Both the position numbers and the translations under genes were made by a program. This document shows positions 44,005 through 55,640 of a stretch of 64,000 nt of DNA, one piece after another. Positions within the stretch are counted from its first letter, which is position 1; the number at the start of each line of letters is the position of its first letter. The stretch covers positions 2,038,298-2,102,297 of the forward strand of contig JAJEKV010000046.1 in NCBI GenBank assembly GCA_021234155.1, in the 5' to 3' direction. The notes beneath the pieces are model-generated. The model worked only from the letters and a program-made list of their open reading frames with translations, was not told where the DNA came from and did not search any database. The DNA comes from Isoetes taiwanensis (Eukaryota; Streptophyta; Lycopodiopsida; Isoetales; Isoetaceae).

Positions 44005-44554
44005 GTCACAATTCATGATGATTTTGAATACAATGTCCAATAGTTGCCTACACGAGTTTTAAGTGTTCATTTATTGCAAACCAGCCACTCGATAGAAGGC
44101 GCTCCAGTGATATGTAAGATATGCGTCTTTGCTAGAATGTAGACAAAAAGGCCTATTCATGAAGAACCCATAATAGGCTTATGAGGCCAGATTAAAAAAA
44201 TTGGTTGGCTTTTGTTAATAGAGCATTATCCTTAGTTATACTAACAGAGCATCATCCTTAGCATTCGAAAGCCACAACTTCTTCCTTCTTCAGTGAGATC
44301 GCCGTCAATGCCAATATGTGGCCATCAGCAAGCGAAGATTGGCACTCAAAAAACTCTCTAGGAGGACGAAAAATTGCATTTTAGGTCATCAATCAGTATT
44401 TCATGGCATTCCTCATGTGGAATTGATTGCAATACATATAGGTATATATACCTAGAGAGGATTTCCATCAATGTAGAAAGACCAAACATTTGCAGGTTCC
44501 AAGATCACTTCCTCTGTTGCAGAGCTTTCGTGAAAGAAATTTTAAGAAATTTGT
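44005..44554. other. No recognisable gene
   Basis: Intergenic DNA. AGAGCATYATCCTTAG appears twice at 44219-44261. Confidence 0.35.
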
Positions 44555-44735
44555 TACAAGGAGAATAATTATGCCTTCAAGGCCTGAACGACATAATCCA
44601 AGAAGAATGCATGCAAATGTTACCTCATTTGGCCTGACACTCTCTCTTTCCATCTTAAAACATTCCATGGGAAACATGCCATTTTCGGTACTGGCATACC
44701 CTAGAATCACCACACTCTATGAGACAACGTGGCGC
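44555..44735 (-). pseudogene. PPR-repeat protein fragment
   Basis: The minus-strand translation reads HVVS, stop, SVVILGYASTENGMFPMECF and then KMERESVRPNEVTFACILLG. This follows the pentatricopeptide pattern VVSW..MI.GY...G....A...F..M....V.PN.VTF..IL. The stop (TAG) takes the place of the conserved Trp. Only about one and a half repeats remain, so it is a relic, probably of an organelle RNA-processing PPR protein. Confidence 0.72.
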
Positions 44736-45219
44736 TACTGCAGCTGATAAAAAATGACTTTGCATTGCCTCATAGACATTTTATACATGTGAATGACAAC
44801 ATTTTCAATACAATACGTGACATAAATCTATTGTCCATGACAAGGCACCCTATTTGAGACATGCTCTCAAACTACTAAAAAATGTAGCTTCATCTAGTTC
44901 TACATCACAACTTTGCGTTTTGAGCTTGGTTGGCAATATATTCTATGTTTAGTTTCTACTCTTACATTTCTTCATTGTGGGCCTCTATATTTTTATTATC
45001 CTCCATATTAAATTATGTTTATGAATTTGTACCTGGTATTTTGTAACTTGCTAACTTGTTGGAACATTCAGCATTGCATTGCTTAAGTGAAGCATCTGAT
45101 ATGAAAATGTTCATTTCTTTGCAGGAGTTTGTTAAAGGATGGGGCATGATGTGAAAATTTGAAAAGAATATTGGGCTTCTTTAAGAAGCCTAGGCAACCT
45201 GTGTGGCATATTTGTGGCA

Positions 45220-46005
45220 ATGGTTGTGGTGCAAAATCAGGCATGCAGTTCCAATCATGGAAGCCATCATTGCAACTCAAAGTGCCCACTTGTTCCCTCA
45301 CAACAAGGAAGACAAGGTAGGTCTTGTGACTACCTTGCAGAGCTTAAGGCTGCAGATGAGGTTGCCCACAAACATGCCCATGAGCTCCAGCTTCAAGTCC
45401 TTTGTTTCTGGGTTGCATATGGATCAACAATGATGGGTAGCATTGCAATTTTGTTTTGTTTCATAATGCTTAGAGCCTATGTTCACATCAATCCCACTCC
45501 AGTTCGCTTGGAAATTGACAATTTGGCACTTCACCGTTTTGATTCATCAAAAATTGATTGGACTGACATTCAGTCCCAACAGGTCTTAGGCAATGGCCTT
45601 TACTATTCAAATGTCAGTCTTAACTTCTCTGTAACTTTAAAATATTTTAATCCAAATGATAATGTTGATTTCTGGAATGAGTACACCAAGGTGAAGTTAC
45701 TTTACAATGGATATATGATTGGAGCCATACAGCGGGATCCATTTTTGCAGGCCCGCCAAAGCAGTTTATCAGCAAAATTTGACATGATCTGTGACAGTTT
45801 ACTGCTGCAGAAGAATGTGTGGATCACCTTGTTGGCTGAATTAAGAGAGTCGAGGATGAAAACAGTTATGGAGATTGTGCTGAAGACCAGAATTGCTAGA
45901 GGTAGATGCATATGGTCACCTATTTTCAGAGTGAAGTACATGTGTGAGCTTCATATCATTGGAGGATCCCTTAAAACTAAGGTTTGCAAGGTCAGATACG
46001 GCTAA
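45220..46005 (+). CDS. NHL/LEA_2 domain membrane protein
   Basis: A 261-residue single-exon frame. I use the ATG at 45220; an in-frame GTG precedes it, and the frame is open back to 45163, so a spliced 5' exon (acceptor TTTGCAG at 45117-45123) is possible. An N-terminal cytosolic part rich in Cys and His (CSSNHGSHHCNSKC) is followed by one membrane span at about residues 70-98 (MMGSIAILFCFIMLRAYV). A LEA_2 domain follows: VRLEIDNLALHRFDSSKIDW, NVSLNFSVTLKYFNPNDNVD (the N-P-N core), VKLLYNGYMIGA and IQRDPFLQ. Ending and length fit NDR1/HIN1-like (NHL) proteins, which sit in the plasma membrane and act in stress and defence. It has no stops and appears functional. Confidence 0.85.
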   Translation: MVVVQNQACSSNHGSHHCNSKCPLVPSQQGRQGRSCDYLAELKAADEVAHKHAHELQLQVLCFWVAYGSTMMGSIAILFCFIMLRAYVHINPTPVRLEIDNLALHRFDSSKIDWTDIQSQQVLGNGLYYSNVSLNFSVTLKYFNPNDNVDFWNEYTKVKLLYNGYMIGAIQRDPFLQARQSSLSAKFDMICDSLLLQKNVWITLLAELRESRMKTVMEIVLKTRIARGRCIWSPIFRVKYMCELHIIGGSLKTKVCKVRYG

Positions 46006-46984
46006 GGTTTTTGTTAATATTTTGGCTGAAAGAAGATAGAAGATGAAAGGGTGGACCAAGAATACTATACATGGTCTTGAATACTTGCAGAATATTGAAT
46101 GTTTTATTTCTATACACGGGTTTATGTGGCAGATTTCCAGAACTGAAAGGTCCTTGATCAATATTTGTGAACGCTGAACTACGTTAGCATGAAGAATCTA
46201 GAGGAAGCATTACACATTACAGTCTTGGCATGGCTGCTTTGCACATCTTCTATCATTGTTGTATATCATTTGTTTGGCCCTTATCAAATAGTTCTCGTAA
46301 ATTCAAAAGTTATGAGAACATCATTTGTAACATGAAGGGAAGTTTGTAAATTTACCCCAGTATTTATGTCTATTTGTCTGCTGGAGGTCTTAAACAGTTT
46401 GAATTAGAAGCAAGATTTTGCTAATCTTAAGTACCAAGTTGTTTTATATTTTTGTGTTTTTATCTGCTAAACTAGTAGATTCTTCCGACGGTTAAAGACT
46501 CATCAGCATTTGTTGTTATGTGTTGTAGATGCTATTGAGCAAATTACATATTATTGACATCACTGGGTAAAGACTAATGGATCCTTGAGTATGTCTCGCA
46601 AAGTTATGCATTGTAAGCATCATTGAGAAAAGGATGACTTTGAGCATTGAATAAAGTTATGTATCGTAGGTAAAGTTAAACATCACAAACATCTTTGAGT
46701 AGAGTAATTTATTGAAAACATCACAAACATCATTGAGTAGAGTAATTTATTGTAAACATGAAAGGAACAAAGTTATGTATTGTAGAAACCATTGAAAGAA
46801 GACTGACAACTAGCTCTGAGCATTTAGCAAAGTTTGATATTGCCAAAATTCAAACTTTGCTAAGAATTATTCACAATAAGAAGAATTGAAAGCTGAGATT
46901 CACCTTCTCTCAGAAGATTCACATTTGATTGACATATAACCCATGAGAGTTTGAAAGAGGGATTATTTTCGTACATATGCAGGA
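46006..46984. other. 3' flank and tandem short repeats
   Basis: Within it, at about 46677-46762, AAACATCACAAACATC, TTGAGTAGAGTAATTTATTG and AAACAT occur twice in a row, with looser related copies on either side (46555-46800). No gene is seen. Confidence 0.6.
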
Positions 46985-47335
46985 TGATCTATGCAGGATG
47001 ATCACGGGTTTGCATTTTAATCCTTGCAATGTGTTCCTACATATGCAACAACAAATATGGATAATGATGATCTTTTCCATCATTGCGAACCTAAGGAACT
47101 ATTATATACCTTTACTGGGACACTTAAAGAAAGCTTTACCTATTATATAAAAAATGGTCCAAATTGAAAGCAACGAACAATCCTATAGCCTTGCCAATAA
47201 TATACAACCTATTTAAGACGTATTGGAAGCAACTAACTACAAGCTTTAAAGTAGTTAACAACTGTGCCTCATACATGGACCCTTATTTGATTATTGAGCT
47301 ACCAATGGCCACCATCGTTATATCACTGGTTTCTC
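46985..47335 (+). repeat. Inverted repeat copy 1 (partner at 56880-57205)
   Basis: Aligns with the reverse complement of 56880-57205 over about 330 bp. Shared blocks include CATATGCAACAA, AAGAAAGCTTTACCTA, TATATAAAAAATGG, AGCTTTAAAGTAGTTAAC and GTGCCTCATACAT. A frame reading IYNLFKTYWKQLTTSFKVVN is conserved in both copies (IYNIFKTYWAKLTASFKVVN in the partner), suggesting transposon coding remains. Confidence 0.8.
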
Positions 47336-47399
47336 CTAAACTACAATGGATAGACCGAATAAACGAATTCGTGCGCTCATGATGATTTCACGGATTTAG

Positions 47400-48110
47400 A
47401 TCCGGTTTCTTGCTCTAACTAAAAGGAGCAGACCTCTCGACATGCCTCGATAAGGAGCAGACCTCTCCGAGGTCTCAATAGACAAAGACGTCTGGATTAA
47501 ATTATTACATCGAGTTGCATTTCTCTCATTCCAAGTGTAAGGAGCCCTTATGAATTTCAGATTGGGGCCCTATTATTTTGCTCTCTTATATCGATAAGAT
47601 CTTTGCCAAAGCTTATGCCTAAAAGTGGCACCGTTTTTGTTGATTCAATATCTTCCATGCAGTCAGGATTTTAGCCATGTCATTGCATATTGAACAATAT
47701 AGTGGCTGCTTCTGAGGGTACTTATTGGGCTCGACTTCAAGGTTATGAAATAGTGTAGTTGAAATCAAGTTTTCTAGAAGCATACGATCTTGTTTACTGG
47801 ATTTTTTTAGAGAAATATCTCTTACGCTTTGGTTTTGGTGCTCAATTCACGCAACTGATGTCATGATCTTTGTTATTCTTTTCGCTCCTCTATTCTTTTC
47901 CAAGGGCACCCCTCAACATTCTTTCAAGTGGGTCGTGGCATCTTTCAGGGTTGTACATTGGCTCCGATGTTGTTTACAATTATGGCAGAGGTTCTTTCCT
48001 AGATCTTCTCTCTTGCAGCTCTAGAAGAAAAATGGGTCACATGAGGTATAATCAGTTATGTGGACTTCCGGGCAGATGAACCGAAATATGCAGAATTCCA
48101 TCTCATTCCT
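47400..48110 (+). mobile_element. LINE reverse transcriptase relic
   Basis: The translation VGRGIFQGCTLAPMLFTIMA at about 47928-47985 matches the RGxxQGxPLxPxLF motif of LINE RT. A segment around 47480-47513 (RQRRLD/KDVWIKLL-type) also occurs inverted at about 55390-55430 within another LINE relic. Many stops are present. Confidence 0.65.
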
Positions 48111-48629
48111 GGATAATTCTTCTTTAGCTTCTGATGTCTCTGTTGATTGGCAGAAGTGTATAGCAATATAGGTAGTTCCACCATGTGTACTTGCCTTTCC
48201 TTCGAAACTTCTTCTTCATGGTTGAAGCTCGACCCTTGGCATATATTAGTCGAGACACGCTTTGAAACAAACATGATGGCAAGGAGGAGCTTGACCCCGC
48301 ACCCTTCGATAACTGAGAGATTTAACCTGCAGTAGAAAGTCCAAACAAGGAGAATGACCCATTAGAAAAATAGGAGCTTCGAGCATGGGACTGTGCCAAA
48401 GTGCAGTAATATAGAGAATATAATAAAGCTCAGAGGTTCCAGAGCCATGCTGAGAAAAAAAGAATAGTAAATAGATACTGCCCCGGAGGCTACAACGCCA
48501 TGCCGAGAATAAAATCAGAACATCTATAAAAATTGGAGGCCATTAGACCACACCATAGAATGAACCATAACCAAGCACTAGATATATATCAGGGTGGGAG
48601 GGATGAGGGAAGCCAGAAGGAACAGAACA
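48111..48629. other. No recognisable gene
   Basis: Unassigned DNA. Confidence 0.35.
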
Positions 48630-48762
48630 GACAGGTAGGCAGGCAACTGAAAATGAAGAGCATATATAGGAAGGCTGTCCTAAAATAGCAACATCCCTTG
48701 CCAAAGAACGACGGTTCTATTGTGAATGCTTCACAATAGAACCGTGATATTCTATGGCAAGG
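48630..48762. repeat. Hairpin-bearing block, copy 1
   Basis: Includes a 67-base stem-loop at 48696-48762. CGGTTCTATTGTGAA (48712-48726) pairs perfectly with 48730-48744 around a 3-base loop, and CCTTGCCA (48696-48703) pairs with TGGCAAGG (48755-48762). The block recurs in the same orientation at 53725-53815, where the hairpin is imperfect. Confidence 0.75.
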
Positions 48763-51700
48763 TCCCGGACACAACATATATCAGTCGATAGAAGAGAAAG
48801 CTAATTCAAATCAACCACTAGATGAACTGGACAAACGACCTGATGGAGTATGGGAAAAAGGTAAAAGGAAGTAACAAAATAGATAGGCCGATAAGGACAG
48901 GGCGGATGAATTGAGCCATAGGAAAGAAGCAAACTAAAACAATTGGAGCAAATAAGGCAGAAAAGGAACTAACATCATAGATAGGAGTAAAAAGAATATA
49001 GGAACATAGCATGAGTGCACATGAAACTAACAAGGTAACATATCACAAAGCAATAAAAAACCACACAAACTATGAAAACGCGACAACACACAAAAAATTG
49101 GACCATAGTCGCTAAAGGGACTAATGGACCAAACGGTAGTAAAATAATGAACAAACATATCAAAGGAACTGATGAAATATGAAGAACAAAAAGGAAGAAA
49201 CGAAACAAATATGGCCAATAAAGCAAAACAAAGCTATGATAGAATAGAATAGAATAAAATAGAATATAATATATTTTCATCGTCCACGGAGACAAACTGG
49301 CCTATGGGACCCAAACAAATAAAGAGCAGCAAGTATTAAAGCATTGGAGTATGGACTAAACTACCGTGACATGGATAATGCAATATTAAATTCAAATAAA
49401 ATGAAGCAAAAAGATAGGAGTAATGTAACTAAAGGGGCAAAGGAACGAATGGAACAAAGAGAATGAAAAAAGATAAAAAGAACAAAACTGGTAACATGAC
49501 AAAATCTGGAAAAGGACGCAAAATGAAATGTGATCATGTCAATGAATGGTTTCAATGAAGCACCAGAAAAAGATCCAACTATGTGTAATCAGCCTAATGA
49601 AGCAAAATCAAAGAAGGATAGCAACTTGCAAACAACGTCCAAGCAACTCCAATGCAGAAAACAAAAATTGATGACGTACTTGTAAACAACTAAAAATCTT
49701 CGAACGCATCCACAAGGAAATGGTGGATGAATTGGGCAACGGAACTCATAAAGTTTGGGAAGAAAGTAAAAGGAGGTACTGAAAATAAATAATTCAAAGA
49801 GAAAAGCGACAAGAAATAGATGGCAAATCAAGTTGGGACGGACACAACAGGAACAACTGAGACTATAAGGTTCATAGAACTACTAGATTCCATGGTGCAA
49901 ATGGGAAAACGTTAACAAAGGATTGACTCTTGAAATGTATGGATTGAATAAAGCACGTAAGGTAAGAAAAATAAAAGAAGTAGTTGGACACGAACAATAG
50001 ATTGGGGTAATGGAAGGAATGGGTAAAGTGATAAAATGGATTAACTAAGGGAACTCCACCCATGAATAAACGAGAATAAAACGCATGAAAAACATACAGT
50101 CAACAACGAAGTGAGGCGGGGTGAATCGCAATAGAATCAAAATGCGGTCAAATGGATAAAGAGAAGTAGAGCGCTAAGTGAATAACAAAGGAAGGATTAT
50201 TACCCTAGACAATAAAAGAGAGCAAGACTCCAAAGATAAAGCAAAGGCGCACAAGTTTTAGGAATGAACGTAAAACATGTTAGCTGGCTACAAGACCAAA
50301 AAGCCACATCGATAAGAAAGAGGAGAACCGAGAAAAAAAATGCAAATACAATCATCAACCACATATCAAAGGAGACAAGCAGAGACATTAAATAAGTGAA
50401 TTCCTAAAACATGCTCCAAACTGATAATGAGGTAAGCCGAATGCAATAAAGCAATCATAGTCTCAAATGAAATCACTGAAGCAACAAAGTCAGTCGAACA
50501 AACAGCACTTTTGGGGCAACAAAGGAATGACTGAGAAATGAAAGGTCAAATGGAAGAAAAATTGTCACAATAAAAAATAAAAGCCAAAAAACCACCTTGA
50601 CAAGAAAGAGGAGAACCGAGACAAAACTTGCAACTACAATCATTACCCACATGTCCAAAATTCCAAAAGAACAGAGAAATTGAATAAATGAACTTCCAAA
50701 AACACCTTGCCAAAATGATAATGAGGTAAACAGAATACAAAAAAGCATAAGGACCATAGTATCAAATGAAATCACTGAAGCAACAAAGCCTGGCGAACAA
50801 ACAAAACGATTGGAGCAAAGGGGTAGCTGAGAAATGAAAGGTCAAAGGGAATAAAAAACGTGATAACAAAAAATAAGGGCCGACAAATACGAACACAATG
50901 TCAAATCCCTAGTCCATGAGGGGAGCCAAAAAACGTCATTGCAGAACAAAAGAGCAACCTGAACAAACATGCCAAAATGCAGCAAATGTTGTATCCAACC
51001 ATGGGAACTAAAGTAACCAACTAAGTTGATAGAAAAATGAAGCGACCCGAACAATAACATCAAAAAATGCTAATAGATCAACCTAGAACGAAAAGGGCAA
51101 ATGACACAATAGGACTAGATGGACTAAATAGAGCAAGATGATGCCAAAAAGTAAACTGAGTGGGTGACCAGAACAATGGCCTCAAAAGGAGAAATATGAT
51201 GAACATGGAGCAAATGGGCAATTTCACCAAAAACTAAATAGATCCATGTGACACAATATGTTGTCGGCCGAGGACTAGCAACAAAGCAACTTTAAGAATG
51301 GACTCGAGACAGGTTCAATGTGATACAATCATAAAGATAAAGTGTATTAAGAGTGCAAAGATGACCGAACATATGAGGAGGCATCCAACCCTAAGGACAA
51401 TGGAGAAAATAGAATAAACAAGATATATGAACTAATGATATAAATGGATCAAATCGAAGATGATTGTAAAGTTTGTAGACTATCTAAAGCCAATGGAAAG
51501 AATTAGAAGAAACCTAGCCCTAATGGACCAATATCTAGGAGCAATTAGAGCTCAAAGACTTGACATAGCATGGAACGAGGAAAAAGAAAGAGGCTAAGGA
51601 GAAACCAGAACTCGCTAAAATACATGGAAAAACGTGATCAATGGAACCTCATAGCAGAAATTGCAGCAAGTGTGTGCCACATGATACAAAACTGCTATGC

Positions 51701-53724
51701 AACCTAGTGCAAACCAAAGTTGTTATGGCAAAAAATCCTCAAGCAAAAAACCCTCAGACAATACATGAAGTTCATGAACAAGATTAATGCACAAAGATGC
51801 CAAGTATTTGAGCTAGAGGATGCAAACAAACCAAATGTATAATGCCATAAGCTTTCGTGAAGACAATGATACACGTTAGAAGGCAATGCATCATAACCTC
51901 AACTATTTGAGCTAAGGGGAACATACCTGAAGATAGTGTGGTGAATATGTAGGGGAATATACCTGAAGATAGTGTGGTGAATACAACTTTTACGACACAT
52001 ACATAAGGATAAGTAAGGTAATGCATCCATCATACACGACAAAAGAACATAACACGTATACAATTGGATGAAAGGGGCGTCCATCTAACAACTAGGCAAT
52101 GCATGTATCTTAAGAAAATATAATGCATATACTTTCATGTGACACAATACATACACATTCATGTAATGAAATACAGGTCAAAGAATCTGACCATGAGGAA
52201 CACACAACTTGATGGTACCAAAAACCCATCACGATGTGTAATCTCACTAAACAATCTCGTGTTTAGAAACTCGAGAAATGTGACTACAGGAATCAAACGT
52301 TAAGTGATACGTTTAATTAATCAACATTCTTCACAAAGAGGGGAAGTGAGTGTCAAAAGGCACAATTCTCTTTTAGAAAAATATGAGAAACGTGAAGAAA
52401 GAACATCCAAAATTGAATAACATGCTAACCAACACGAATATACGACCATGGCACCTCCACCTTGCTCATCAAATGTTCACCACCCTACTCAAAAGTGCAT
52501 CATGGGGCTACATACTTTCTTGTCCAATTGAAAGCCACCATGCAAGACATCAATCAGCAATATGCACCCATGCTAGATGATAAATTGCGAATAGAGAACT
52601 TGCACAAATACATGAATTAGTCTCTAAGCTAATTAAGGAGGGAAGCCCAGTATGCCTAAAGAGATGAGCAATAAAAAATGTCGAATAATCTTGCGAACAT
52701 GATCACTGCATTGAGAACTTACAGTGAAGGCAAACTTGTTGCAGTTGTCTTAGAATAATCGGTGAAGCATCTAGTGTCGACAAGCCCCCCCGATGCCTTA
52801 CTATGAGAAATTTGGATAGAAGCGGCGACAAGCAGACCTAAGCATGAAGCAAACTGTCAACACAATTTTGCTTATGCCTAGATGGAAACTCCATGTTCCA
52901 TACCCTTATTAATGGGAAATTAGATGTGAGCACTAAACAATTGGATGCCCACCCCGTAACCTAATATGCACATCTCAATGGATTAGGCAGGCCCATCCGA
53001 TCAGTTGCTGCCAAGATCCCTATCCGATCAGAGCTAGCTTGTTGGAGACGTGGCAAAACATCTATGCAGGAAAAGAAATGGCAAGAATGCAAAGCCAGTG
53101 GAACAAAAAACATAAGAAGGATTGAAAAATTCAAAGATGACCTCATTCTCAAACAATTTGATACCAAAAAATTGATATGATTCTCAGAGATTTGCTACAA
53201 ACATGATATAATTCAATCCATTCTGATACAGATTTAAAATCCTTGAACTGTGATTTTTCTTATCCAAAATATATGATATTCTTGAACTTATTTATCCTTG
53301 TATATGAAATTCTTAAATTTCTAAACTTCTATAATAATGTTTTTCTGAAATTTCTTAAGAGTTGCATGGCAAAACAACTATGATATCTTTGTACTTAAAC
53401 TTAATAGTTTCTAGTAACAGCATAAACTTCTGATTTACTTGGTGGCATGCTACATCTTGTAACTTGTAGCAAAAATGTGCATTTTAACAGTAGCAAATAT
53501 GTCCAATAAAGCAGTGCAAAGAATGTGCAATTTTTTTTTCTTTTTTTTGGCCATACCAAATCATAAAAATCCTTGAAAAATGTGAGGATTTTTATAGAGG
53601 TACTTTAAAAATAAAAAATGGGTTTTTTTTTTTAAATATTGTTGATATGATAAAAAACAAAACGCAGCTTAAGCTAGAAGGAACATAATACAGTAGAGAA
53701 ACTAGCTCAAGAGAATGCTGACAA
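48763..53724. other. 5 kb gene-free region with a diverged tandem repeat
   Basis: The region is A/purine-rich on the plus strand and contains no recognisable protein. Between about 50285 and 50890, units of about 290 bp repeat in diverged form: AAGAAAGAGGAGAACCGAG at about 50314 and 50602, GATAATGAGGTAA at about 50422 and 50715, GAAATGAAAGGTCAAA at about 50536 and 50832. At 51905-51975 an AAGATAGTGTGGTGAATA unit is duplicated. Hydrophobic minus-strand frames here are composition artefacts. Confidence 0.5.
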
Positions 53725-53815
53725 GAGAAAAACTGAAAATGAAAGCATATATAGGGAGAGGGCGGTCCCAAAGAATGGCGGTTCTATTGTGAATCGCAAT
53801 AGAATCGTGACATTC
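53725..53815. repeat. Hairpin-bearing block, copy 2
   Basis: Matches 48630-48740: CTGAAAATGAA, GCATATATAGG and CGGTTCTATTGTGAAT in the same order and orientation. The stem here is CGGTTCTATTG with CGCAATAGAATCG. Confidence 0.7.
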
Positions 53816-54058
53816 ATACTGGTGCCACAGTCAAAAGTGCAGTTTGTTATTAGGGTTATGAGGAAACTACATTTGGGGGGAAATAGAGGAGGCCAAGGTC
53901 CGCTTCCTTCAACAAGGGGTCCACAGGTTAATATTCTGGTTCACAGATTTCATTCAAAAGCGTCTGCAATTTGTAACTTATGTGCAAAGGGGGATGAGAC
54001 AATTGAACATTTCTTCTTCCTATTCAACATATTTAAGTCTAGAATGGGGCTCGCATGA
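53789..54058 (+). pseudogene. LINE zinc-binding domain relic
   Basis: HRFHSKASAICNLCAKGDET, then IEHFFF, matches the C-x2-C...H part of the RVT zinc-binding domain found also at 3831-4118. The last Cys is lost. It is truncated at about 54045 by the hairpin-repeat family. Confidence 0.65.
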
Positions 54059-54330
54059 AACCAACAAAAACCTCCCGATAGATAGGCTTCTCATTCATCT
54101 CAGCAGATTTTCTACAATGGTGGATAGTGGGTAGCCGCCACATGCGAACTACCCACGAAAAAATAAAGGGAATGTCCAATTATATAACTTGGACCCCATA
54201 AAATACAACGCTAAAAGATGTTTAGCTTGTGTACCTGCCGAAAGCTTATCACCGGGATTAAAAAACCCCGCCTTTCGGGTTTTCGAGGAAAAACCCTAGT
54301 GATAAGCCTTCGGCAAGGGGCTTGGACAAA
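54059..54330. repeat. Hairpin-repeat family, third copy
   Basis: Aligns with 180-440, sharing CTCATTCATCTC, TTTTCTACAATGGTGGATA and CTTATCAC. Its stem-loop at 54236-54315 has the best preserved arms: TGCCGAAAGCTTATCAC against GTGATAAGCCTTCGGCA. The similarity continues to about 54365 (CAAAACCCACGAATG). Confidence 0.8.
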
Positions 54331-54559
54331 CGTAAGGTAGAGAAGTCGCTCCCAAAACCCACGAATGGAGAAGACGAAGCTGCTGCCGCTCGCCAACCTG
54401 TACCTGCACATCACCAACACTAGAAAAATTGTGACAAAACAAACCTCCCAAAGTGGAGGGGCTGATCACGTGTGCCACGCGACAAAAAAACAAAAACCTC
54501 TTCAAATAGAGGGGCTGATCACGTGCAAGGCGTCAAATACATTAACAAAGAAGGGGAGG

Positions 54560-55131
54560 AGGGTGGGTTCAAAGAAAGAGAATAAGGTATGCTGAGAGAA
54601 GAGGAAGCCAATGAGACATTGATCTTTTGAGAAACCGCCTAAAATAGCGATCTCCCAACGAGAAGGCATGCGCGCATGCATGCATACAAAGACATGCATG
54701 CCGCCCATTCTAGAATTGCGATCCGATGTCTCGGATCGATGGGATTCTAGAATGGGGCTCGTGATGAAACCAATAAAACCCCGAATAGAAAAGGACTTCC
54801 TTATCAAAATGGGATCGAGGGACGAAGGTCAAAGGATGATGGCTAAAAAGAAAAAGGCAAGGCCGAGAAAGGACATGCCACAAAGATGAAAGAAACGCCA
54901 AATTGGTCAAACCAAGCAGGGAGAAGCCCCTCCCCTGCATGGTTTCAAAGAAAAGAGAATAAGGTACTACTGAGAGAGAAGAGGAAGCGCCGATGAGACG
55001 TTGATGCAGAACCGCGCCTAAAATAACGATCTCCCAACCAGATAAGGCATGCACCGCATGCATGCATGCAAGACATGCATGCTCGCCCCATTCTAGAATT
55101 GCGATCCGATGTCTCGGATCGATGGGATCTG
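54560..55131. repeat. Two further palindrome-rich modules
   Basis: Modules at about 54577-54770 and 54950-55131 repeat those at 626-1215: GAATAAGGT, GAGAGAAGAGGAAGC, CGCCTAAAATA, CGATCTCCCAAC, GCATGCATGC, CATTCTAGAATTGCGATCCG and CTCGGATCGATGGGAT. The second one is cut at 55128. Confidence 0.75.
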
Positions 55132-55640
55132 TGTCTTGTGGCTTCAAGTCATTTTTCATTGCATTTTGAGCAGCCAACAGGTTTTATTGCAGTCTGTCAA
55201 GGTGTCTGAAAATTTTTGCATGAAAATTTTTCATTTGGCTTTTGCATGGATCATCTAGTCCATTTGAAAAAGAAGGAATCTCCTCATATTCAAAGGCCAT
55301 GTTCATTCTAATGCACAGGTTCTTCTCCATGTCCAACAAGGAGTTGCCAAAGGATTTGAGTGCTCATCAACTGGTGATGAAGTAAAGAGCTAATAATTTA
55401 ATCCAGACGTCTTTGTCTTTTGAGATCTCGAGAGGCGTTTTGCACATCATCATCAAGGCCATCCCAAAGGTGGAAAAACTTCACAGGAATACCATCAATT
55501 CCAGCTCTCTTTAAGAGGAAGGTAGCACCTGCCAAGTCATTTACAATAATCTTTGCTTCTACTTAATTAGATACAATATAGGATGGACCTTAGCAAGTAA
55601 TGCCTCCTGAATCATGCTAGAAGGAAAGGCCACGAGAAGA
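55132..55640 (-). mobile_element. LINE reverse transcriptase N-terminal relic
   Basis: The minus strand at about 55555-55440 reads LLKRAGIDGIPVKFFHLWDG, the PGxDGIPxxF block of LINE RT. It is preceded by IIVNDLAGATF. The following part (RLD..IISSLLHHQ) overlaps the similarity with 47480-47513. It is degenerate. Confidence 0.65.

Noticed and set aside
45203-45433. Alternative frame overlapping the LEA_2 start
   Set aside because: Lies in another frame of a gene with a clear LEA_2 domain.
48590-51063. Many hydrophobic minus-strand ORFs resembling membrane proteins
   Set aside because: The plus strand is A-rich, so the minus strand reads as Phe/Leu/Ser/Cys-rich in any frame. No domain or conserved start is seen.
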